A stretch of 10,590 nt of DNA, taken from assembly GCA_051649365.1 (NCBI GenBank), contig JBOFGY010000288.1, forward strand, positions 1 through 10,590, written 5' to 3'. This document shows, piece by piece, positions 1 to 4,759 of this stretch; the stretch's first letter is position 1; every line of letters starts with the position of its first letter. The notes beneath the pieces are model-generated. The model searched no databases. It had not been told where the DNA came from and was given only the letters and a program-made list of their open reading frames with translations. This DNA comes from CAVTAE01 sp051649365 (GTDB lineage Bacteria; Deinococcota; Deinococci; Deinococcales; Trueperaceae). The position numbers and the translations under genes are program-made.

Positions 1-16
1 TACAGCTTGTAAGAAT

Positions 17-934
17 TTATGGACTATCCCAGGGCGAGCCGCCACTGAACCTCTTTTGCAGGAATTCAATCAACACTTTTACTTTAAGAGGTAAATAAGT
101 GCGACCTGAGTACACCAACCACGCGGTAAGTGTTTCAAAGGTCGCCGCCGTTACTTCGTAGTCTGGAAAAATATCAACGAGCGTTCCTTCTTTAAGTTCT
201 CTACCGACAATCCAGCTCGCCTGCAAAATCACACCCATTCCAGAGAGCGCACATTCTTTAAGCGCAACCGCGTTGGATGTGTGCAGCCGCCCGTGAACAT
301 TAACAGCTAACACTTTGTTCTTTTTTCTAAATCGCCAGGTGTCGCTAAAGCCTGGGTACTGCAAGAGCAAACAGGCGTGCTGCGCTAAGTCGCTCGGCTC
401 TTTGGGGTGTCCGTGTTTTTTCAGGTAAGCAGAACTCGCGCACACCTTTGAAACCATGCGTGCTAGAGGTAGAGCCTCGAGTCCTTTTTCTACCGAGCTG
501 CTTAGACGAATCGCAACGTCTAAACGCTCCTCGAGCAAATCGAGTGGGTGATCTTCTAGGATTAAATCAAAGGATAAATCTGGATAAAGTTTTGCAAACT
601 CTGGCAAAAGCGGCACGATGTTGAGTAGCGCGAAACTGACAGGCGCGGCAATTCGCAGCAGACCTTTGGGCTTCTCGCTCATGTCAACCGCTTTTAAGCG
701 GGCTCCCTCGAGTTCACTGATAAGCGGCTCCACGCGGTCAAAGTAAACGAGAGCTGCTTCAGTCGGTGAAAGTTTTCTGGTACTGCGGTGAAAGAGGCGC
801 AAGCCTAACTCGTCCTCGAGCCCTGCAATGATTCTCGAGACCGATGACGGGTCAAGGTCGTTATCTCTTGCAACCGCAGCAAAACTCCCACGCCGCATCA
901 CTTCGACAAATGTCTTCAAAACGTTTACGTCCAT
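17..934 (-). CDS. LysR-family transcriptional regulator
   Basis: A 305-residue protein of the usual LysR length. Residues 1-60 form the winged helix-turn-helix: an opening like MDVNVLKTFVEVMRRGSF, a recognition helix around DPSSVSRIIAGLE, and the typical wing segment LGLRLFHRSTRKLSPTEA. Residues from about 90 to 295 fit the two-lobed, periplasmic-binding-protein-like effector domain, with the family-typical GLLRIAAPVSF start and a CALSGMGVILQ segment. The ATG is supported by GGAG six bases upstream. It is divergent from the SDR gene at 1188, with 253 bp between them, the classic arrangement in which a LysR protein controls its own promoter and the neighbouring catabolic operon. The effector cannot be told from the sequence. 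The family is certain; the regulated target is inferred from position. The gene carries five CTCGAG palindromes. Confidence 0.95.
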   Translation of the reverse strand: MDVNVLKTFVEVMRRGSFAAVARDNDLDPSSVSRIIAGLEDELGLRLFHRSTRKLSPTEAALVYFDRVEPLISELEGARLKAVDMSEKPKGLLRIAAPVSFALLNIVPLLPEFAKLYPDLSFDLILEDHPLDLLEERLDVAIRLSSSVEKGLEALPLARMVSKVCASSAYLKKHGHPKEPSDLAQHACLLLQYPGFSDTWRFRKKNKVLAVNVHGRLHTSNAVALKECALSGMGVILQASWIVGRELKEGTLVDIFPDYEVTAATFETLTAWLVYSGRTYLPLKVKVLIEFLQKRFSGGSPWDSP

Positions 935-990
935 GTGTTTCTCCAGAAAGTTTCATGACTAATTCAAGTTTCGACTTTTACCTAAAGCTA

Positions 991-1058
991 AGCTATCAGC
1001 CGTCAGCTATCAGCTTTCAGTAAAAACCAACAGGCTGACGGCTGATAGCTGACGGCTG
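991..1058. repeat. Inverted repeat in LysR/SDR divergent intergenic region
   Basis: A 17-bp arm (991-1007, AGCTATCAGCCGTCAGC) is repeated as its exact reverse complement at 1034-1050, with a 26-bp spacer. Each arm is itself built of short tandem units: AGCTATCAGC occurs at 991 and again at 1005, and GCTGACGGCTG and TGACGGCTG follow one another on the right. The transcript could fold into a long hairpin. This looks like a dispersed palindromic element rather than a simple LysR operator, which is usually a T-N11-A site. It lies between the regulator and the SDR start, so it could still affect expression. The rest of 935-1187 shows no promoter I would defend. Confidence 0.8.
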
Positions 1059-1172
1059 CTTTGCCCCTTATTCGTGCATTTTACGCATGAATGTGTTGCG
1101 TGTAAACCCCTTTATCTCGAGGATTGCTGCCAGTACACTTTTTGTAGTTCACAGCAAAGCGTGAGCAAATCG

Positions 1173-1180
1173 AAAAGGAG
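1173..1180 (+). promoter_or_regulatory. Ribosome binding site fixing the SDR start
   Basis: AAAAGGAG ends seven bases before the ATG at 1188. It decides against the longer in-frame start at 1074, which would add 38 residues of cysteine-rich, non-SDR sequence. Confidence 0.85.
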
Positions 1181-1187
1181 AACCGTC

Positions 1188-1913
1188 ATGAACATTCAGA
1201 ACTCAGTCGCCCTCGTCACCGGAGCCAATCGCGGCATTGGCAAAGCCTATGTTGAAAAACTTTTGGCAAGGGGTGCCAAAAAAGTTTACGCTGCCGCCAG
1301 AGACCCCAAAACTTTAGCCGAGGTAATAGCCCTAGACCCCAGCCGCGTCGTGCCGTTGCAAATTGATGTGACCAACGTTGCTCAGGTCAAAGCCGCCGCA
1401 ACGCAGGCAAAAGATGTCACACTGCTTATTAACAATGCAGGGGTTGCCGCTTTCGGTAGCATTCTCTCCAATCCACAAGAACTCGTGGTGCGCGACATTG
1501 ATACGAACTATTTTGGCAAACTCAATATGATTCGCGCTTTCGCCCCCATCATTGAAAGTAACGGTGGCGGCGGCATTGCTAACCTTCTTACGATTGTCGC
1601 GCTGGCCAGTATGCCTGGTCTTGGTGGTTACAACGCCTCCAAAGCTGCTGCCTGGTCAATGACACAATCCGTTCGCGCTGAGCTTGGCAAAAAAGGTATT
1701 GAGGTTTATGGTGTTTATCCTGGTGCGGTAGATACAGACATGATTCGCGCTATTGAGATGCCCAAAACAAGCCCAGAAGATTTAGCCTCTGCCACTCTGG
1801 ACGGCATTGAAGCGGGTCAGGAAGATATTTTCCCTGATGCTATGTCGCAGCAGTTTTACACAGGCTGGACACAAGACCACAAAGCTGTGGAGCATCAGTT
1901 TGGTGCGATGTAA
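1188..1913 (+). CDS. Short-chain dehydrogenase/reductase (SDR), Ser-to-Thr variant
   Basis: A 241-residue classical SDR, expected to be a cytosolic NAD(P)(H)-dependent oxidoreductase with a Rossmann fold. Visible motifs: the cofactor loop TGANRGIG (residues 11-18), the acidic DVT (60-62), NNAG (82-85), the active-site Asn107 in DTNYFG, the catalytic YNASK (Tyr148, Lys152), and the PGAVDT segment (178-183). The residue 13 positions before Tyr148, normally the catalytic serine, is Thr135 (LLTIVALASMPGLGGY). The C-terminal motif SQQFYTGW is typical of a subgroup of ~235-residue SDRs. It is the first gene of the plus-strand cluster, divergent from the LysR gene, so it is probably the regulator's main target. 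It contains no CTCGAG palindrome, unlike most genes here. Substrate unknown. Confidence 0.93.
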   Translation: MNIQNSVALVTGANRGIGKAYVEKLLARGAKKVYAAARDPKTLAEVIALDPSRVVPLQIDVTNVAQVKAAATQAKDVTLLINNAGVAAFGSILSNPQELVVRDIDTNYFGKLNMIRAFAPIIESNGGGGIANLLTIVALASMPGLGGYNASKAAAWSMTQSVRAELGKKGIEVYGVYPGAVDTDMIRAIEMPKTSPEDLASATLDGIEAGQEDIFPDAMSQQFYTGWTQDHKAVEHQFGAM

Positions 1914-1921
1914 GGTTTTTC

Positions 1922-1972
1922 CACAGATTACGTGGGCTGAAAAAGTTATCAACAAGGACTGCGTAATCTGTG
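1922..1972. repeat. 11-bp inverted repeat after the SDR gene
   Basis: CACAGATTACG (1922-1932) and its exact complement CGTAATCTGTG (1962-1972) flank a 29-bp spacer. It starts nine bases after the SDR stop, so it could be an RNA hairpin that limits read-through or stabilises the upstream message. There is no T-tract right after the right arm, so it is not a standard terminator. Confidence 0.6.
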
Positions 1973-1993
1973 AATAAATTCTCGAGTATTTCA

Positions 1994-2016
1994 ACAAGGT
2001 GGCTTCAGCCCCTTGT
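1994..2016. repeat. Small palindromic hairpin upstream of the SnoaL-like gene
   Basis: ACAAGG-T-GGC, loop TTCA, then GCC-CCTTGT: a nine-pair stem with one bulged T. It lies in the 186-bp gap between the SDR and SnoaL-like genes, 22 bp after the previous inverted repeat. It may be another dispersed palindrome or a processing hairpin between operon genes. Confidence 0.5.
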
Positions 2017-2099
2017 CAGGGTGAGCCGAAAATCAACCCAGTAAATCTTTAACAACAAACAACTATCTCACACAAAAATAATCCCAAGGAGATTAAGTC

Positions 2100-2753
2100 A
2101 TGAAACGCTTAATGATAAACACGCTTGTCCTTCTAAGCCTCATTTTCTCAGCCGCTTTCGCACAAAGCACCACTGCACCCAGTACCACAGACGAATTGCT
2201 TGCTAGGGTTCAGCAACTCGAAGACCTCCAAGCTATTGAAGAAACTCAATATTGCTACGGACGCGCCCAGGACGTGGTGTATAGAAACTATGCAGATTTA
2301 GATAAAGCCAGAAGTGATGGTATGAAGGCTTTCCTCAAATGCTTCGATAAAGATGCAGACATTACTATCAGCTTGCACGGTAGCCAAGTTCTCAACGAAG
2401 CACCTGATGTTGCAGGTTGGATAGAGTTTGTAGTGAATTTTGGTCAAACCAATAAATACCTCAGTACACGTCACCTTATTGGTAATGTCGAAGTAGAAAT
2501 TACTGGCCCTGATACAGCTATTGCTTACAGCGCAGGTAGCACACCGCACTTCGTGATGGGTTCAGATACTGAAGAACAACCTGTCGTGGACTGGATTATT
2601 GGCAACTACTATAGTGAGCTGGAGCGCATTAACGGCGAATGGAAAATCACCAAGTTCCTTCTCGATGCTGACGAATACGCCCGCACCCCTGGTTTTTATC
2701 CACTTGGTCAAAGTGACGGTTTAGGTAATATTGGTTTTGAAGATAATTATTAA
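2100..2753 (+). CDS. Secreted SnoaL/NTF2-like protein
   Basis: A 217-residue protein with a clear Sec signal peptide: MKR, a hydrophobic core (residues 6-19), and a likely cut after AFA at residue 21. From about residue 31 the sequence looks like a SnoaL-like cone-shaped barrel of the NTF2 superfamily. It has an N-terminal helix (LLARVQQLEDLQAIEETQ), the FLKCFDKDADI segment (78-88), STRHLIGNVEVEI (122-134) followed by a TAIAYSA strand, and the closing YSELERINGEWKITKF (171-186). Relatives include polyketide cyclases, dehydratases and many proteins of unknown function. The start has AAGGAG eight bases upstream. It is co-directional with the SDR gene but 186 bp away, with two hairpins between. 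A secreted member beside cytosolic dehydrogenases is unusual. It has no CTCGAG copy. The fold assignment is good; any enzymatic activity is unproven. Confidence 0.8.
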   Translation: MKRLMINTLVLLSLIFSAAFAQSTTAPSTTDELLARVQQLEDLQAIEETQYCYGRAQDVVYRNYADLDKARSDGMKAFLKCFDKDADITISLHGSQVLNEAPDVAGWIEFVVNFGQTNKYLSTRHLIGNVEVEITGPDTAIAYSAGSTPHFVMGSDTEEQPVVDWIIGNYYSELERINGEWKITKFLLDADEYARTPGFYPLGQSDGLGNIGFEDNY

Positions 2754-2782
2754 TCCGAAATGATGCAGATTGCAAAGTGCAA

Positions 2783-2812
2783 TGTAGGGACGCACGGCCG
2801 TGCGTCCCTACA
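2783..2812. repeat. Perfect 30-bp palindrome (dispersed-element type)
   Basis: TGTAGGGACGCACGG (2783-2797) is followed at once by its exact reverse complement (2798-2812), with no spacer. It sits between the SnoaL-like stop (2753) and the next gene (2853). Short flanks look duplicated: TGATGCAGATTGCAAA before it and GATGCAGGATGCAAA after it. From memory, palindromes of the TGTAGGGxCGCACGG type are scattered through many unrelated bacterial genomes and give spurious peptides such as VGTHGRASL, exactly as both strands do here. In RNA it would form a very stable hairpin that could attenuate or protect transcripts. Confidence 0.9.
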
Positions 2813-2840
2813 GAAGATGCAGGATGCAAACAGATTTTTT

Positions 2841-2846
2841 GAGGAG
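2841..2846 (+). promoter_or_regulatory. Ribosome binding site fixing the start at 2853
   Basis: GAGGAG ends six bases before ATG 2853. This rules out the upstream in-frame ATGs near 2760, which would translate through the 30-bp palindrome. Confidence 0.85.
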
Positions 2847-2852
2847 AAGACC

Positions 2853-3149
2853 ATGAAATTTTTAGTAACCACCCGCCGCAGACCACACGCTACTCTCGAG
2901 GTCGTACTGCCCAAGTACAAAGACGAACTCCTCGAGATTCACACTATGAACGCTAGTGGCTTTGCTCTTGATACGTATGTTCATGAGGATAATTTGGGAG
3001 CTGCTTTGCTCATTGAGGCCCCTGATTTAGCAACTGTGCAACAGTGGTTTAATGGATTGCCTTGCGCAGTTGAAGGTTGGATGGATACAGAAATTACACC
3101 ACTTAAAGACATGGAGGACTCCGCTCTTTTTGAACACAAAACTGCTTAA
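2853..3149 (+). CDS. Small muconolactone-isomerase-like / dimeric alpha-beta barrel protein
   Basis: A 98-residue cytosolic protein starting MKFLVTTRRR. The layout of an N-terminal strand, a helix (LPKYKDELLEIHTM), two strands (GAALLIEAPD), a helix (LATVQQWFNGLPCAV) and a last strand (MDTEITPL) matches the muconolactone delta-isomerase / YCII-like ferredoxin-fold proteins. In these families the pattern of a strand ending in AP or VP, then a helix and xLPL, is typical. Similarity is by pattern only. Catalysis is therefore uncertain; such proteins often isomerise or dehydrate small ring compounds or act as accessory proteins. The next gene starts 42 bases downstream, so they are probably co-transcribed. 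It has two CTCGAG copies. Confidence 0.7.
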   Translation: MKFLVTTRRRPHATLEVVLPKYKDELLEIHTMNASGFALDTYVHEDNLGAALLIEAPDLATVQQWFNGLPCAVEGWMDTEITPLKDMEDSALFEHKTA

Positions 3150-3191
3150 AGGTAGACTCACAACACAAAACTTTTTAGATAGGGAGATGAT

Positions 3192-4058
3192 ATGGCAAAG
3201 ATTGGTTTAATAGGACTTGGTGCGATGGGCTCGAGAATGGCAGCACGGTTGTTAGATGCTGGTCACACATTAAAGGTTTACAATCGTACCCCAGATAAAG
3301 TAAAACCGCTCGTTGAAAAAGGTGCAACCCCCACAGCAACACCAAAGGAAGCAGCACAGGGTTCAGAAATTGTGATTTCAATGGTGCGCGATGATGAAGC
3401 CTCGAGACACGTTTGGCTAGGGGCTGATACTGGAGCAATTCATGGTTTGGCAAAAGATGCGGTTGCTGTAGAGTCTAGTACACTCACAACGCAATGGACT
3501 CACGAACTTTCAAGCGCAGTTACAAAGGTGGGCTCGAGCTTTGTAGACGCGCCTGTGATTGGTTCGCGTCCGCAAGCAGAAGCGGGGCAACTCATTTACG
3601 TTTTGGGTGGCGCAGAAAAAGATGTTGTTCTGTTGCAACCCATTCTTGGCGCAATGGGTGGAGCTGTGCATCATGTTGGAGTAGTAGGCGCAGGTACTAC
3701 TATGAAACTTGTTGTGAACGCACTTTTTGGTGTTCAGCTTGCAGCACTTGGTGAGCTTTTAGGCTTTGTAAAGAATGCAAATTTGGATAGTGCAAAAGTG
3801 CTCGAGGTCTTGGGAGCCACACCCGTGCTAAGTCATGCTGCAAAAGTTGCGGGTGGCATGATGCTTGACAAAAAATTTGCACCCATGTTTCCGATTGAAC
3901 TTGTTGAAAAAGATTTTGGTTATGTTGTTACGTCCGCACAGAAGGTCAAAAGCGACACGCCTGTCGTATCAGCGACAAGAGCAGTCTATAAACAAGCAGC
4001 GCAGCAAGGTTTTGGCAATGAGCACATCACGGCTGTTACAAAACTTTTTGACAAATAA
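3192..4058 (+). CDS. NAD(P)-dependent beta-hydroxyacid dehydrogenase (3-hydroxyisobutyrate dehydrogenase family)
   Basis: A 288-residue protein, the usual length for the family. The Rossmann domain opens with GLIGLGAMGSRMA (residues 5-17). VYNRTPDK (29-36) is the loop that binds the cofactor 2'-phosphate and suggests NADP preference. Further family motifs follow: SST (95-97), the substrate loop DAPVIGSRPQAEAGQL (119-134), and the catalytic lysine motif GAGTTMKLVVN with Lys172 and Asn176. EKDFGY (239-244) also fits. The usual DAPVSGG reads DAPVIGS, which points to a substrate other than 3-hydroxyisobutyrate, for instance a short semialdehyde of the glyoxylate/succinate-semialdehyde reductase type. 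AGGGAG lies five bases before the ATG. It is the last gene of the LysR-linked cluster and ends six bases before a hairpin terminator. Confidence 0.92.
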   Translation: MAKIGLIGLGAMGSRMAARLLDAGHTLKVYNRTPDKVKPLVEKGATPTATPKEAAQGSEIVISMVRDDEASRHVWLGADTGAIHGLAKDAVAVESSTLTTQWTHELSSAVTKVGSSFVDAPVIGSRPQAEAGQLIYVLGGAEKDVVLLQPILGAMGGAVHHVGVVGAGTTMKLVVNALFGVQLAALGELLGFVKNANLDSAKVLEVLGATPVLSHAAKVAGGMMLDKKFAPMFPIELVEKDFGYVVTSAQKVKSDTPVVSATRAVYKQAAQQGFGNEHITAVTKLFDK

Positions 4059-4063
4059 GGAGA

Positions 4064-4088
4064 AGGCTCGAGCATTTTGCTCGAGCCT
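4064..4088. terminator. Bidirectional hairpin terminator made of two CTCGAG palindromes
   Basis: AGGCTCGAGC (4064-4073), loop ATTTT, GCTCGAGCCT (4079-4088): a perfect ten-pair stem. It lies between the convergent dehydrogenase (stop 4058) and dps (stop 4111) genes. The downstream T-runs are weak on both strands (CTTATCT; TTCTCCTTATTT), so its strength is uncertain. Each arm contains the iterated CTCGAG. Confidence 0.75.
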
Positions 4089-4110
4089 CTTATCTAAATT
4101 ATCAAATCAC

Positions 4111-4647
4111 CTAATGTGCATTGCTCATGTCAGCATGCAAACCGTGCTCACCTAAAAAGTGGTCAATATGGTCGGCGCGTTCTTCGACCTCGAGTAAAAT
4201 CTTTTTGAGCAGGGTTTCTGTACCGTAATCTTCCATATCATTGGCTGTTTTAATAGTCTTACGGAGGCGTTCAGCAATTGTACCTTCACACTCACGGTCA
4301 CGCTCTAACATATCTCTTGCTTGAAAGACACCTTCGGGTTCATGGCTGACGTAAGCAAGTTTAGCAAACTCCATTGGGCTACTGGTCGGAATACCACCAA
4401 GCAATGTCATTCTTTCAGCGATTGCGTCAGCGGCTTCGTGAACCTGCTCGTAGTTTTTTTTGAAAAACAAATGTAAGTCGCGGTACTGCGGACCCTTCAC
4501 AAGCCAGTGATGTTTCTGATATTGATGAAACAGCGTGAAAAAAGAGGCGAGGTGTTTGTCTAATTCAGGTACAAGTTGTTGCACGGTTTGTTCAGGTAAC
4601 TTAACGGGATTAGCTTCAATAGCATTTTTTTCCATTACGGCGTTCAT
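4111..4647 (-). CDS. dps: Dps-type ferritin-like DNA-protection protein
   Basis: A 178-residue member of the Dps/miniferritin family. Such proteins form dodecamers that oxidise and store iron with hydrogen peroxide and shield DNA. Using the start at 4647, the diagnostic ferroxidase stretch HQYQKHHWLVKGPQYRDLH falls at about residues 41-59. It is followed by EQVHEAADAIAERMTLLGG, which carries the conserved acidic residues. The form with HQYQKHHWLVKGP and a long helix of acidic EVEERADHIDH near the end is close in pattern to DpsA-like proteins. The N-terminal extension is short and has few lysines, so DNA binding through the tail is doubtful. It is convergent to the dehydrogenase gene and transcribed alone. 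No OxyR, PerR or Fur site is clear in the 112 bp upstream. Confidence 0.95.
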   Translation of the reverse strand: MNAVMEKNAIEANPVKLPEQTVQQLVPELDKHLASFFTLFHQYQKHHWLVKGPQYRDLHLFFKKNYEQVHEAADAIAERMTLLGGIPTSSPMEFAKLAYVSHEPEGVFQARDMLERDRECEGTIAERLRKTIKTANDMEDYGTETLLKKILLEVEERADHIDHFLGEHGLHADMSNAH

Positions 4648-4653
4648 GGCAAA

Positions 4654-4660
4654 CTCCTTT
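4654..4660 (-). promoter_or_regulatory. Ribosome binding site fixing the dps start
   Basis: On the minus strand AAAGGAG lies six bases before the ATG at 4647-4645. The longer in-frame GTG at 4668 would put this site inside the coding region, so the shorter start is preferred. Confidence 0.85.
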
Positions 4661-4759
4661 GTTGTCACCTAAAGCAGTGACCCCTCTAAAAAGAGTTTAG
4701 CCCTCACAAGTTTTGTTTTCTTGCAACTAGAGGATTACACGTTAGTTACTTCGTTTGAA

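Noticed and set aside
1917..1954. Two near-matches to the DnaA box (TTTTCCACA at 1917, TTATCAACA at 1946), suggesting an origin or DnaA-controlled site.
   Set aside because: Each differs from TTATCCACA by one base. There are only two, no AT-rich unwinding region or dnaA/dnaN gene is nearby, and the neighbours are metabolic genes.
2760..2852. Longer start for the small barrel protein, beginning MMQIAKCNVGTHGRASLQ.
   Set aside because: The extension is translated palindrome sequence, and a good GAGGAG site points to ATG 2853.
3175..3453. Minus-strand ORF of 92 codons inside the dehydrogenase gene.
   Set aside because: It lies wholly antisense to a well-conserved gene, and its product is low in recognisable motifs.
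4648..4759. Promoter or peroxide-regulator box upstream of dps.
   Set aside because: TTGCAA and TAAACT elements exist, but their 21-bp spacing is too long, and no clear Fur, PerR or OxyR-type palindrome is visible.
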